From NCBI RefSeq assembly GCF_026319325.1, contig NZ_JAPDMU010000001.1, positions 682,001 through 746,000 of the forward strand: 64,000 nt of DNA. The letters are read 5' to 3'. The notes beneath the pieces were generated by a model. That model saw nothing but the letters and a program-made list of their open reading frames with translations, did not search any database and had not been told where the DNA came from. Each line of letters begins with the position of its first letter. Positions within the stretch are counted from its first letter, which is position 1. This DNA comes from Methylophaga sp. OBS3. Its GTDB lineage: Bacteria > Pseudomonadota > Gammaproteobacteria > Nitrosococcales > Methylophagaceae. The translations under genes and the position numbers were made by a program. Shown one piece after another: positions 8,069 to 20,736 of this stretch.

Positions 8069-8767
8069 ATGACCAAACTGATCGCCTTTAATAAACCTTA
8101 TGATGTTCTTTGTCAGTTCACTGATACTGAAGGACGTCGAACGCTTAAGGACTTTATTGATATTCCTAATATTTACGCCGCAGGCAGATTAGACCGCGAC
8201 AGCGAAGGCTTGATGTTGTTGACGGATAATGGGCAGTGGCAAAAACAAATCGCTGATCCCAAAGATAAAATGGTGAAAACCTACTGGGTTCAGGTCGAGA
8301 ATATTCCTGATGCAGTCGCTTTAAAACGCTTGCAAGATGGTGTTCAACTTAAAGATGGACTCACCCTTCCAGCAAATGCTCGGTTAATCGATCCGCCTAG
8401 AGTATGGGATCGTTCGCCACCAGTTAGGTTTCGACAAAGCATTCCGACACAGTGGTTAGAAATTCAGATTAGCGAAGGCAAAAACCGCCAAGTTCGTCGT
8501 ATGACGGCTGCTGTTGGTCATCCAACCTTGAGGTTAATTCGCGCGGCAATTGGCCCTTGGCAACTTAACGAACTTTTACCCGGAGAATGGCGCGAAGAAA
8601 GTGACAAGTCCGTGTTAAAATGCGCCGATGATTTGGACACCAAGAACCACCGTAGCCGCCGTCATCGAACGGGATCAAAAATTTCTGATGGTAGAGGAAC
8701 GCATCGGCAGCGCCGTACGTCTCAACCAACCAGCCGGTCACCTCGAAGACAACGAAAGCCTGATTGA
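8069..8767 (+). CDS. rluE: RluE-like 23S rRNA pseudouridine synthase with unusual basic C-terminal tail
   Basis: A pseudouridine synthase of the RsuA/RluE group, which isomerises a specific uridine of 23S rRNA (U2457 in E. coli). The catalytic motif AGRLDRDSEGLMLLT carries Asp42 and the C-terminal core has EGKNRQVRRMTAAVGHPT. There is no N-terminal S4 domain, as in RluE. The family core ends near residue 176 (LPGEWRE). The frame then runs on for about 55 residues, the last 46 encoded inside nudJ (140-base overlap). That tail is rich in Arg and Lys, looks like low-complexity out-of-frame translation, and is either an overprinted extension or the result of a lost stop. Confidence 0.87.
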   Translation: MTKLIAFNKPYDVLCQFTDTEGRRTLKDFIDIPNIYAAGRLDRDSEGLMLLTDNGQWQKQIADPKDKMVKTYWVQVENIPDAVALKRLQDGVQLKDGLTLPANARLIDPPRVWDRSPPVRFRQSIPTQWLEIQISEGKNRQVRRMTAAVGHPTLRLIRAAIGPWQLNELLPGEWREESDKSVLKCADDLDTKNHRSRRHRTGSKISDGRGTHRQRRTSQPTSRSPRRQRKPD

Positions 8768-9062
8768 CGCGGTTATCCGCGAAACACAGGAGGAAACTGC
8801 TTGGCAGTTTCATCCTGAAGCATTGGTTGGCGTTTACCGCTGGCGTCATGAGGCATCACAAGAAACCTATATCCGCTTTTGCTTTACTGGCAGCCTTGGG
8901 GATTTCCTTGATACACCGCTCGACCCGGATATTACTCAAGCGGTTTGGTTAGATAAACAAACCATGCTGGATCGTGCCAGCCAATTTCGTAGCCCACTGG
9001 TTATGGAGTGCTGGCAAGACTATTTAACAGGCAAACGCTTCGATCTTGATTTACTGAAATAA
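8628..9062 (+). CDS. nudJ: Phosphatase NudJ (Nudix hydrolase)
   Basis: NudJ is a broad Nudix hydrolase that in E. coli acts on HMP-pyrophosphate and on nucleoside di- and triphosphates. The 144-aa protein begins with [17 protein letters not shown] and has [18 protein letters not shown] leading into the Nudix helix RETQEETAW. The usual Gly after EE-x is Ala here, a small departure. The start at 8628 is supported because homologues begin just before the T-V-A strand. nudJ lies just before mnmA and hflD, an order shared with other gammaproteobacteria. Its first 140 bases also encode the tail of the RluE-like frame. Confidence 0.88.
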   Translation: MIWTPRTTVAAVIERDQKFLMVEERIGSAVRLNQPAGHLEDNESLIDAVIRETQEETAWQFHPEALVGVYRWRHEASQETYIRFCFTGSLGDFLDTPLDPDITQAVWLDKQTMLDRASQFRSPLVMECWQDYLTGKRFDLDLLK

Positions 9063-9067
9063 ATCCT

Positions 9068-10171
9068 ATGGCAGATATGCAAAAAGTTGTCGTCGGACTT
9101 TCCGGCGGTGTTGATTCTTCAGTGTCAGCTTTATTGTTAAAACAACAAGGTTACGACACCGAAGGTCTATTTATGAAAAACTGGGTCGACTTCGCTGATG
9201 AAAGTGAATGCACTATCGAAGAAGACCGCAAAGATGCTATTTCAGTAGCCAATAAAGTCGGCATCCCATTTCATGAAGCAAACTTTGCCATGGAGTATTG
9301 GGATTTTGTCTTTAAGCACTTTCTTGATGAATACAAAGCCGGCAGAACACCAAACCCGGATATTTTGTGTAACCGTGAGATCAAGTTTAAAGCGTTTCTA
9401 GATCATGCAATGGAACTGGGTGGTTACCTGATTGCCACGGGTCACTATGCTCGGGTAAGAGAGATTGACGGCGAGTTTCAGCTGCTCAAAGGGCTAGACA
9501 ATAAAAAAGATCAAAGCTATTTCCTCTACACGCTTGGTCAAGCGCAATTGTCACGTACCCTATTCCCATTAGGTGAATTACCTAAGACGGAAGTACGTAA
9601 AATTGCCGAGCAAGCTGGCTTTATCACTGCGGACAAAAAAGATAGCACGGGCATTTGTTTTATCGGTGAACGCCGTTTCCGTGAATTCTTGGGCCGCTAC
9701 ATCCCTGCTCAACCGGGTGAAATGCGCACGCCAGAAGGTGAGTTAATTGGCCAACATGCAGGCCTTATGTACTACACCCTTGGGCAACGCCAAGGTCTTG
9801 GTATTGGTGGTCGTAAAAATAGTACGGGCGAGCCTTGGTTTGTGGCCGGTAAAGATATGGCAACACGCACGCTTTACGTTGTGCAAGGTGAACATGAATG
9901 GCTTTACAGCACTGAACTTCGTGCTGAGCAATTATCATGGGTCGCCGGTAATGCACCTGAATTGCCACTGCGGGCTGCTGCTAAAACTCGCTATCGCCAA
10001 CCCGATCAAGCATGCACAATAGATCGTGATGCTAACGGTCAAATTGTCGTTACTTTTGATGACAAACAACGTGCCGTCACGCCCGGTCAATCTGTGGTGT
10101 TTTATTTGGATGATATTTGTCTTGGTGGCGGCATTATTGTCGATACCAATGCACCTGGTATGCATCCATGA
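9068..10171 (+). CDS. mnmA: tRNA-specific 2-thiouridylase
   Basis: MnmA inserts sulfur at C2 of the wobble uridine in tRNA-Lys, -Glu and -Gln, using ATP to adenylate the base and a persulfide relayed by the Tus proteins. The 367-aa protein has the PP-loop [12 protein letters not shown] near residue 10, the catalytic Cys101 in [12 protein letters not shown], and the second Cys197 in [11 protein letters not shown], all at the expected positions. Also present is [15 protein letters not shown] of the central domain. It begins six bases after nudJ and overlaps hflD by four bases. Confidence 0.98.
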   Translation: MADMQKVVVGLSGGVDSSVSALLLKQQGYDTEGLFMKNWVDFADESECTIEEDRKDAISVANKVGIPFHEANFAMEYWDFVFKHFLDEYKAGRTPNPDILCNREIKFKAFLDHAMELGGYLIATGHYARVREIDGEFQLLKGLDNKKDQSYFLYTLGQAQLSRTLFPLGELPKTEVRKIAEQAGFITADKKDSTGICFIGERRFREFLGRYIPAQPGEMRTPEGELIGQHAGLMYYTLGQRQGLGIGGRKNSTGEPWFVAGKDMATRTLYVVQGEHEWLYSTELRAEQLSWVAGNAPELPLRAAAKTRYRQPDQACTIDRDANGQIVVTFDDKQRAVTPGQSVVFYLDDICLGGGIIVDTNAPGMHP

Positions 10172-10800
10172 GCCAAAACAATCCGTACCAAGATAGAGTG
10201 ATTGCCCTTGCCGGTCTGATGCAAGCCGTATCACTTGTTCAAAAAGTGGCTGAGACGGGTCAAGTTGATAACGATGAATTAGCCACTATGCTCAACAGCT
10301 TGTTGGCAATTGAAGCCTCATCGACGATTGATGTCTATGGCAAGCTTGAGAACCTTCGCACTGGATTGTATGCATTTAATCAGCAACTCACCAAAAAGAA
10401 GTCACCAAGTGATGTCATGTTGCTACGTTATGCCATTGGTTTACTGCATTTAGAGCGTAAGTTAATCAAACGCCCTGCAATGCTGGATTTGATTAGTCGT
10501 GAAATCGAACAAATACCTCAACAAGTCGACTATTTTGGCAGCTTAACCAGTCCACAGGTGATCGCAAGATTTGCAGGCATCTACGAGCGAACGATTAGCG
10601 AGCTAAAACCTGTCGTAAAAGTGTTTGGTGACGCTGGCCATCTGCAACAACCTGACAATGTAAATAAGGTACGCGCCCTATTACTGGCGGGTATTCGTGC
10701 AGCTGTGTTATGGCGGCAAAAAGGTGGCAATCGTTGGCAGTTTATTTTTGCCAGTAATAAATTGCTCAACACCTGCTCCGAATTATCAAAATCTATTTAG
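10168..10800 (+). CDS. hflD: HflD (YcfC) lysogenization/membrane-associated protein
   Basis: The 210-aa product is an all-helical HflD family member. In E. coli HflD binds phage lambda CII and sits on the cytoplasmic face of the membrane; its ordinary cell role is unclear. The start is the ATG at 10168, overlapping the mnmA stop (ATGA); a longer frame starting within mnmA is unlikely. Family segments include [19 protein letters not shown] at the N terminus, [14 protein letters not shown] and a final [20 protein letters not shown]. The mnmA-hflD order is widely conserved in gammaproteobacteria. The following 167 bases hold only a weak imperfect stem. Confidence 0.92.
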   Translation: MSQNNPYQDRVIALAGLMQAVSLVQKVAETGQVDNDELATMLNSLLAIEASSTIDVYGKLENLRTGLYAFNQQLTKKKSPSDVMLLRYAIGLLHLERKLIKRPAMLDLISREIEQIPQQVDYFGSLTSPQVIARFAGIYERTISELKPVVKVFGDAGHLQQPDNVNKVRALLLAGIRAAVLWRQKGGNRWQFIFASNKLLNTCSELSKSI

Positions 10801-10967
10801 CGATCTATCATCCTCCTCGCTATCAGTCTTGAGGTAGCGAGAAACCATTCTGTTTTATCTCTGTCATAAGAAAATCTTAATAAAGCCTATTTATCATGCG
10901 CATCATGATCTCTTGTTATAGGTGTTAATGGATTTCAATTATGATTTTTGTAAAGGAGAACAGTTAA

Positions 10968-11489
10968 ATGTTGCATGATTCCCCCAGCCGATATGGCATC
11001 GTCACCCGTTTTTTTCATTGGTTAGTTGCCATCCTGATTATTCAGCAATTTTTTAAGTTTGCCGATCGTATTAATGAGGGTGAACATTGGTTAGGTGATA
11101 CTTTTGGGCCATATCACGTTTCGATTGGTGCGGTTTTATTCATACTGATGATTGCACGACTCATCTGGTCTGCAATGCAAAAACAACGCCCTGCCCCTAA
11201 TGGCCAATTGGGTAAGCTTGCTAAAGGCGGCCATCATTTAATGTATTTCTTGGTTATCACAATGCCACCATTGGGTGCTTTGTATATTCATGGCAAAGGT
11301 TATCCCATTAAGGTATTTGGCTACGAACTGATTGCGAAACCTGATGGCAAGCCTGAATGGGCACATATGATTGGCGAATTACACAGTATTTTTGCTTGGG
11401 TGCTAGTGTTACTGGTAATCGCTCATATTGGCGCGGCCATTTATCACCATGCAGTTCGCAAAGACGATACGTTAAAACGCATTATCTAA
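10968..11489 (+). CDS. Cytochrome b561 family membrane protein
   Basis: A 173-aa inner-membrane protein with four predicted helices (about residues 13-31, 51-68, 91-107 and 141-161). It is the soluble-superoxide:quinone-oxidoreductase (CybB) type of b561. Candidate haem-ligand histidines are H17 in FFHWLV, H50 in YHVSIG, H139 in GELHSIFAW and H153. It would move electrons between quinone and an unknown partner. A strong GGAG lies just before the ATG. It stands alone between hflD and a shared terminator, convergent with acnB, so its substrate cannot be inferred from neighbours. Confidence 0.88.
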   Translation: MLHDSPSRYGIVTRFFHWLVAILIIQQFFKFADRINEGEHWLGDTFGPYHVSIGAVLFILMIARLIWSAMQKQRPAPNGQLGKLAKGGHHLMYFLVITMPPLGALYIHGKGYPIKVFGYELIAKPDGKPEWAHMIGELHSIFAWVLVLLVIAHIGAAIYHHAVRKDDTLKRII

Positions 11490-11510
11490 AACTGTATTTA
11501 TTACACACAT

Positions 11511-11549
11511 AAAAAAAGGCTGTTTTCTTATCGAAAACAGCCTTTTTTG
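11511..11549. terminator. Bidirectional rho-independent terminator between cytochrome b561 and acnB
   Basis: A perfect 17-base stem, including an A run on the left and a T run on the right, surrounds a five-base loop TTATC (core GGCTGTTTTC / GAAAACAGCC). It lies 22 bases after the b561 stop and 17 bases after the acnB stop on the other strand, so it can serve both convergent genes. Confidence 0.95.
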
Positions 11550-11565
11550 TTAATGCCCTACCGAA

Positions 11566-15607
<4,042 letters not shown>

Positions 15608-15608
<1 letters not shown>

Positions 15609-16111
15609 TGACAGATGCCACTGCTCCTGTACAACCTCAACGTCAGGTCATTGAGGGCCGTCAGAATGCAGTGGCTGCTTGTTTACAACTGGTAGAACAA
15701 GCAAAACGAGAAATCTGTTTTTTTGCCCCATCTTTAGATAAACATTTGCTCGATAATAGTGCTGTGCTAGAAATAATTAGCCGCTTTGCACGATCCAGTC
15801 GCTTCAGTCAGGTACGTGTATTAGTACATTCAACCAATGACGCGATTAGCAAAAGTCATCAATTACTTCCCCTAGCCCAACGTTTGAGCAGCCATATTGC
15901 CATTCATCAATGTGATCGAGATGATCAAGACCAGATTCATCTTTGTTTATTAATTGACGATAATTCCGTTTTGTACTGCGCTGATCCATTACGTTATCAG
16001 GGGTATATGGCGACAGATGATCGCGCTAGAAACCTACAGTTGAAACAAGCCTTTGATGCCATGTGGGCGCGTAGTCAACCAGATCCACAATCACGTCGTT
16101 TACATATCTAA
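15608..16111 (+). CDS. PLD-like small protein coupled to purB
   Basis: The 167-aa protein starts inside the purB stop (TAATG). I do not assign a function. The sequence has an alternating pattern reminiscent of a single phospholipase D-like half domain: VEQAKREICFFAPSLDKH at residues 29-46, then VRVLVHSTNDAI and HLCLLIDDNSVLYCAD. It lacks a full H-x-K-x4-D motif, so catalysis is unlikely. Similar proteins adjoin purB in Pseudomonas, where the same kind of domain also occurs fused to a GNAT acetyltransferase. No signal peptide or membrane helix is visible, so it is probably cytoplasmic. The conserved position is the strongest clue. Confidence 0.6.
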
Positions 16112-16124
16112 TGAAGGGCTAACA

Positions 16125-16904
16125 ATGAAGCAAATTTTTAGCGCTATTTTATTTAGTTTGTGGCTATTACCCGCTTGGGCCGTCACAACAATGCATACGA
16201 TTGAGCTTAAACATAGTACGCCCGATCAAGTATTACCAGAAATCACGCCGCTATTGCCCGAGGATGCGGCTATCAGTAGTTTTAATAACACGATTCTTTT
16301 GCGTAGTGATGGTGCCACCTTTGAAGATGTGCAACGCGTATTAGACGTTATAGATAAGCCACAACAAAGTATTACGGTCACTGTTCTACGAAGTAAGCAA
16401 GTTTTGAATTACCAGCAACAACATAGCAACCGAATCAATATCGATAACCACGGTGCTGATGTACAAATAAATCGCTGGTCGACAAGTGATAGTCGCGACC
16501 GTGGTATGGAAATAGCATCACGTGGTCTAGCTGGAGAACCAATACAAGTCCAGACTGGAACCTTGATTGCCAAGCAAGAACAACTTGTTTTATTTGGCCA
16601 TCATGGCGGAGCAGTTCAGCAAAACACCACGTATCTCCCTATCGAAAATGGCTTTCAAGCGGTGGTGAATGTTTTGGCCAATAAACAGGTTCGCGTAGAA
16701 GTTTTACCTATGTTTGCTGAATATGATGTTCGCACAGGTAATGTTGAGAATAGTCAGCTTCTCACCACGATAAATAGTTCAGCCAATAAATGGACATTAA
16801 TTGGTCAAAGTGGTGATCGTGAATCATTTAACCAGAATGGCAATACCTATCGCAGCCACCGAGATGAACACGAATATATTTACCTAAAAGTCGAACTGAA
16901 TTAA
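16125..16904 (+). CDS. Secretin N-domain-like exported protein
   Basis: I start this at the ATG at 16125, which gives a signal peptide (MKQIFSAILFSLWLLPAWA) and a 259-aa protein. After the signal, residues about 22-85 (MHTIELKHSTPDQVLPEITP and then ILLRSDGATFEDVQRVLDVI) have the N1-like fold pattern of secretin N-terminal domains. There the chain runs through an NTILLRS strand followed by a helix ending in DVIDKPQQSI. The remainder is beta-rich and lacks the secretin beta-barrel gate motif, so it cannot form the pore itself. It may be an orphan secretin-like adaptor. No type II secretion or pilus gene is near. It follows the PLD-like gene by 13 bases. Confidence 0.65.
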   Translation: MKQIFSAILFSLWLLPAWAVTTMHTIELKHSTPDQVLPEITPLLPEDAAISSFNNTILLRSDGATFEDVQRVLDVIDKPQQSITVTVLRSKQVLNYQQQHSNRINIDNHGADVQINRWSTSDSRDRGMEIASRGLAGEPIQVQTGTLIAKQEQLVLFGHHGGAVQQNTTYLPIENGFQAVVNVLANKQVRVEVLPMFAEYDVRTGNVENSQLLTTINSSANKWTLIGQSGDRESFNQNGNTYRSHRDEHEYIYLKVELN

Positions 16905-16931
16905 TTATTTAAAAGAGGTTTATTAATATTT

Positions 16932-17534
16932 ATGGATGTTAAAGAAGCTATCCGTAGCCGCCGCTCAGTAAAACACTATGATCCAAGTCATGTAATGAGT
17001 GATGCGGAAGTACAAGAGTTAATGGAGCATGCAGTACTATCCCCTACTGCCTTTAATATCCAACATTGGCGTTTTGTTCAGGTTGCAGATAAACAAAAAA
17101 GGCAGCAAATTTTTGAGGCCGCTTGGGGTCAAGCCCAAGTCGTTGATGCTTCAATGCTGCTGGTATTATGTGCCGATCTTAATGCTTGGGAAAAAGAGCC
17201 GCAACGCTATTGGCAGCATGCACCACAAGCAGCGCAAGACGCTATATTACCTGCCATCGAAAACTACTACGCAAACCATCATCAAGGCCAGCGTGATGAA
17301 TGTATTCGTTCAGCAAGTATTGCCGCTATGAATATTATGTTGATGGCAAAATCGATGGGGTATGACACGTGCCCAATGGACGGTTTTGACTTTGATAAAG
17401 TCGCCAAAATCATTAACCTACCACACGATCATATTATCGTAATGATGATTACGGTGGGTAAAGCATTGCAGGAAGCTAGACCAAGATCTGGTCAATTAGC
17501 ACTGGAAGACGTTTTTCTTAAAGACGGATTTTAA
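16932..17534 (+). CDS. Nitroreductase family flavoprotein
   Basis: A 200-aa FMN-dependent oxidoreductase of the nitroreductase superfamily. The N terminus has the FMN-binding RSRRSVKHYDP, followed by HAVLSPTAFNIQHWRFV, and the centre has SIAAMNIMLMAKSMGYDTCP, which lines the dimer and flavin site. Its electron donor would be NAD(P)H and its natural substrate is not evident. An AGAGG ribosome site is a little far (about 13 bases) from the ATG. It may belong to the purB transcript, 27 bases after the secretin-like gene, and ends convergent with a diguanylate cyclase, three bases apart. Confidence 0.85.
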   Translation: MDVKEAIRSRRSVKHYDPSHVMSDAEVQELMEHAVLSPTAFNIQHWRFVQVADKQKRQQIFEAAWGQAQVVDASMLLVLCADLNAWEKEPQRYWQHAPQAAQDAILPAIENYYANHHQGQRDECIRSASIAAMNIMLMAKSMGYDTCPMDGFDFDKVAKIINLPHDHIIVMMITVGKALQEARPRSGQLALEDVFLKDGF

Positions 17535-17537
17535 AAA

Positions 17538-18575
17538 TTAAATAATGGGTGGTGGCGCTTCACTAACATTGTTGCGCCCTTGCCGCTTCGCCATATACAG
17601 CGCACGATCGCTGCGCTGCATAAAACTATCAACACCTTCACCAGCGACATAACGCGCGACACCGAAAGACATCGTGATCACACCCAATGGTTCATGCGTA
17701 TCTTTACGTTGAATACGTTTTCCAGATATTTCATTACGCAAAGTATCAGCAATGGCTCGGGCGTTTTGCAACGAGGTATTCATTAACAAGATAGCGAACT
17801 CTTCACCGCCATAACGAGCAACTAAGTCACGCCCTTTTAGACTACCGCGTAAGGTGTCAGCAACAACCCGTAATACTAAATCCCCAACCAGTTGGCCGTG
17901 CTTTTCATTGAGCGCTGAGAACATATCCAGATCGCAGAAAATCAGCGATAAATCCATTCCTGTTGCATCAGCATCAGCACATGCTTTGGAAACTGCATCA
18001 TCAAATGCTTTACGGTTGGCTAGCCCTGTCAAAGTATCTTTTTTGGCTTCACGGCGTGTTTCATCTAGCTGTTTTTTGAGTACTTCAACTTCAGTGACAG
18101 CGGTATTAAGACGCTCGCTTAGTAATTCACCAGCAGAAACAATTAAACGCGTTTCGATAAGAATCTCTTCAACCAAATCATGTAACTGCTGTTTTGACAT
18201 GTCTGGTTGAAGACGTGCCAACATTGAATTTAGTTGATGATTGCTTTTGTCTGTGGAATTAACACCGGTATAGACAAAGTTAAGTACTTGCTTGAGTAAA
18301 CGGCCCATTTCTTGACGCATTTCAAATAAAGCATGACGATCTTTCTCACGATCAAAAAAACGCTCATATAAATCACGACTTTGTTGTTCAGTAAGACGGC
18401 CGGTTTCAGCTAGTTCGGCATCTAATGCATCCATAAGATTGGCATTATTTCCCGATACGTATTCATACCAAACGGCATAGTTTGCAGGCGTTGTGGCGAT
18501 TCCATGCTTTTTCATCATGGAAATCGCCAAACGCATGTATTCCGCAGTACGTTCTTCGTATTCGGTGTAATCCAT
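17538..18575 (-). CDS. Diguanylate cyclase (GGDEF), soluble
   Basis: A 345-aa protein with no membrane helix. Residues about 1-105 form a helical region (YAVWYEYVSGNNANLMDALD), residues about 140-180 look like a coiled coil, and the GGDEF domain is at about 178-340 with an active GGEEF at 256-260. The product-inhibition I-site normally reads RxxD; here the equivalent bases encode KGRD, so feedback inhibition may be weak. It should make cyclic di-GMP from two GTP. The helical N-terminal region resembles regulator domains found in other soluble cyclases but has no clear sensor family. It is convergent with the nitroreductase and 34 bases from argG. Confidence 0.9.
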   Translation of the reverse strand: MDYTEYEERTAEYMRLAISMMKKHGIATTPANYAVWYEYVSGNNANLMDALDAELAETGRLTEQQSRDLYERFFDREKDRHALFEMRQEMGRLLKQVLNFVYTGVNSTDKSNHQLNSMLARLQPDMSKQQLHDLVEEILIETRLIVSAGELLSERLNTAVTEVEVLKKQLDETRREAKKDTLTGLANRKAFDDAVSKACADADATGMDLSLIFCDLDMFSALNEKHGQLVGDLVLRVVADTLRGSLKGRDLVARYGGEEFAILLMNTSLQNARAIADTLRNEISGKRIQRKDTHEPLGVITMSFGVARYVAGEGVDSFMQRSDRALYMAKRQGRNNVSEAPPPII

Positions 18576-18609
18576 TTATGTCTTGCCTGTCAGCCTTCTT
18601 GGCTAAAAT

Positions 18610-19818
18610 TTAACGTTTCTTACCTGCGATTTTTAGACGTAATGCATTCAATTTGATAAAGCCTTCTGCGTCTTTTTGATCGTAAGCACCTAAATCATCT
18701 TCAAAGGTGGCAATTGACTCATCAAATAAACTGTCCGTTGCTGAACGTCTTCCGACCACGACAACATTACCTTTGTATAGTTTTATTCTGACATCACCGT
18801 TAACAGTTTGTTGTGACGCATCTATCATTGTTTGCATCATTTTTCTTTCTGGTGCCCACCAGTAACCGTTATAAATCATGCTGGCATAACGTGGCATCAA
18901 TTCATCTTTCAAATGCGCGACTTCACGATCAAGTGTCAATGACTCAATGGCACGGTGAGCACGAAGCATGACGGTACCCGCTGGAGTTTCATAACAACCA
19001 CGAGATTTCATACCAACATAACGGTTTTCAACAATATCTAAACGACCAATACCGTTTTCACCAGCGACTTTATTCAAATAAGTCATGACTTGTGCAGGTG
19101 TCATGGCTTCGCCATTAATGGCAACGATATCACCTTTTTGGTAGGTTAATTCCAGATAGGTTGGTTTATCAGGCGCATTTTCTGGTGATACCGACCAACG
19201 CCACATTGACTCTTCAGCTTCTGCCCATGGATCTTCAAGAATGCCGCCTTCATAAGAAATGTGCAGCAAGTTGGCGTCCATTGAATAAGGCGATTTCTTG
19301 CCCTGCTTCATTTCAACAGGAATGCCATGTTGTTCAGCGTAATCTAGCAGTTTTTGACGTGATAACAGGTCCCATTCACGCCATGGTGCAATAACCTTAA
19401 TGTTTGGATTTAAGCCATATGCGCCTAATTCGAAACGAACCTGGTCATTACCTTTACCTGTGGCACCGTGAGATACAGCTTGTGCCCCCGTCTCTGCAGC
19501 AATTTCTACCAAACGCTTAGCGATCAGTGGACGCGCAATTGAGGTACCAAGCAGGTATTCACCTTCATAAATGGCGTTGGCACGAAACATTGGAAACACA
19601 TAATCTCGTGCAAACTCTTCACGTAAATCTTCGATATAAATCTCTTTAATACCCAAAGATTGTGCTTTAGCACGAGCTGGCTCAACTTCTTCACCTTGGC
19701 CTAGATCTGCCGTAAACGTTACGACTTCACATTGATACTTATCCTGTAACCATTTCAGAATAACTGACGTGTCCAAACCGCCGGAATACGCCAGAACGAC
19801 CTTATTAATATCAGACAT
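18610..19818 (-). CDS. argG: Argininosuccinate synthase
   Basis: ArgG joins citrulline and aspartate with ATP in arginine synthesis. I start it at the ATG at 19818, which gives [20 protein letters not shown] and a 402-aa product of the usual size. The longer frame adds a non-homologous stretch. Motifs are the P-loop AYSGGLDTS (about residues 9-18), [15 protein letters not shown] and [15 protein letters not shown]. It lies downstream of dam on the same strand with a 53-base gap. No other arginine gene is next to it. Confidence 0.97.
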   Translation of the reverse strand: MSDINKVVLAYSGGLDTSVILKWLQDKYQCEVVTFTADLGQGEEVEPARAKAQSLGIKEIYIEDLREEFARDYVFPMFRANAIYEGEYLLGTSIARPLIAKRLVEIAAETGAQAVSHGATGKGNDQVRFELGAYGLNPNIKVIAPWREWDLLSRQKLLDYAEQHGIPVEMKQGKKSPYSMDANLLHISYEGGILEDPWAEAEESMWRWSVSPENAPDKPTYLELTYQKGDIVAINGEAMTPAQVMTYLNKVAGENGIGRLDIVENRYVGMKSRGCYETPAGTVMLRAHRAIESLTLDREVAHLKDELMPRYASMIYNGYWWAPERKMMQTMIDASQQTVNGDVRIKLYKGNVVVVGRRSATDSLFDESIATFEDDLGAYDQKDAEGFIKLNALRLKIAGKKR

Positions 19819-19871
19819 TGGGGAAGATCCTGTAACTTGAAGAGATAAAGTTTTGTAGTTGGAATATTGTA

Positions 19872-20654
19872 TCAAAAACCACGCAAAGCCAGCACTTCCT
19901 TAACGGCTTTACGTGATGTAGTTTTGCAACTAATTCGACGTGGTGCATCCACATAACGCAGCTTAAAACCTAACTGACGGTATAGCTTACAAATTCTTGG
20001 TGTTGCTTGATTAGATAACACCACAGGGCCAGTATGTTGTGCTAACCACTCTGCGAGACGTTCTTGATCCTGCCACTCGAACCCTTGCTGGGCATATTGC
20101 CGAAAAGGCACATCGTATGGCGGATCCGCATAGATAAAGTCATTATTTTGGATATCTAGTTGCTCAAAGTCAGTGTTAGTAAATTGCCATTGTGACAACA
20201 CCGGCTGATAGTCGGCAAAATCCGTTAAATAATGAATCGTTTTGTAACGACCGAAAGGTACGTTGTAACCGCCCGATTTATTAAATCGGCACAGGCCGTT
20301 GTAGCCAGTTCGGTTGAGATAATAAAAAAGCTGGGCGCGTTGCTTAGGATCTTGCAGCTTTTCATTAAACTGTTGTCTATGCTGATAGTACAGCGCCTCA
20401 TCATTTAACAAACTGATATCCATTTTCAACCCAGTTTTGAGCTGCTGATAAAAGTTGATGAGTGCGGGATTAATGTCGTTGAGTAAGGCCTCTTGCGGCT
20501 GTAATCCAAGGGCGACAGAAAGACCGCCACAAAACGGTTCAACAAGACGTTTGTCACTATGGGGACGCCATAACTTTTGTAACACTGGCAATAACCAGCG
20601 TTTGCCCCCCGCCCATTTTAGTGGTGGGCGTAATGACGTATTCACTTCGGACAT
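19872..20654 (-). CDS. dam: Dam-family DNA adenine methyltransferase, orphan
   Basis: This is an N6-adenine methyltransferase of the Dam group, expected to methylate GATC, with no restriction enzyme beside it. Motif I is [14 protein letters not shown] and the catalytic motif IV is [10 protein letters not shown] (DPPY about 177-180). The N-terminal [14 protein letters not shown] and the [20 protein letters not shown] segment are typical of Dam. The start is uncertain: ATG at 20654 (260 aa) or TTG at 20681 (269 aa), and neither has a clear ribosome site. A hairpin separates it from lpdA upstream. It is likely to work in mismatch repair and replication timing, as in relatives. Confidence 0.9.
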   Translation of the reverse strand: MSEVNTSLRPPLKWAGGKRWLLPVLQKLWRPHSDKRLVEPFCGGLSVALGLQPQEALLNDINPALINFYQQLKTGLKMDISLLNDEALYYQHRQQFNEKLQDPKQRAQLFYYLNRTGYNGLCRFNKSGGYNVPFGRYKTIHYLTDFADYQPVLSQWQFTNTDFEQLDIQNNDFIYADPPYDVPFRQYAQQGFEWQDQERLAEWLAQHTGPVVLSNQATPRICKLYRQLGFKLRYVDAPRRISCKTTSRKAVKEVLALRGF

Positions 20655-20679
20655 TAAGATTCGACGATTAGATACAGAC

Positions 20680-20705
20680 AAGGGCTGACCAAATTGGCCA
20701 ACCCT
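20680..20705 (-). terminator. Imperfect hairpin between lpdA and dam
   Basis: AAGGGCTGACCAA pairs with TTGGCCAACCCTT over 13 positions with two mismatches, 32 bases after the lpdA stop on the minus strand. There is no good T run after it, so it may be a weak terminator or attenuator in front of dam. It also overlaps the TTG start candidate of dam. Confidence 0.4.
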
Positions 20706-20736
20706 TGTGGTGTTTCAAGCAACAAACCTTGCTGCA

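Noticed and set aside
10801-10967. Stem TCGCTATC/GGTAGCGA after hflD as terminator
   Set aside because: It has a mismatch, a long loop and no T run.
19872-20681. Restriction-modification system around dam
   Set aside because: No endonuclease gene lies next to it; the flanks are argG and the PDH operon.
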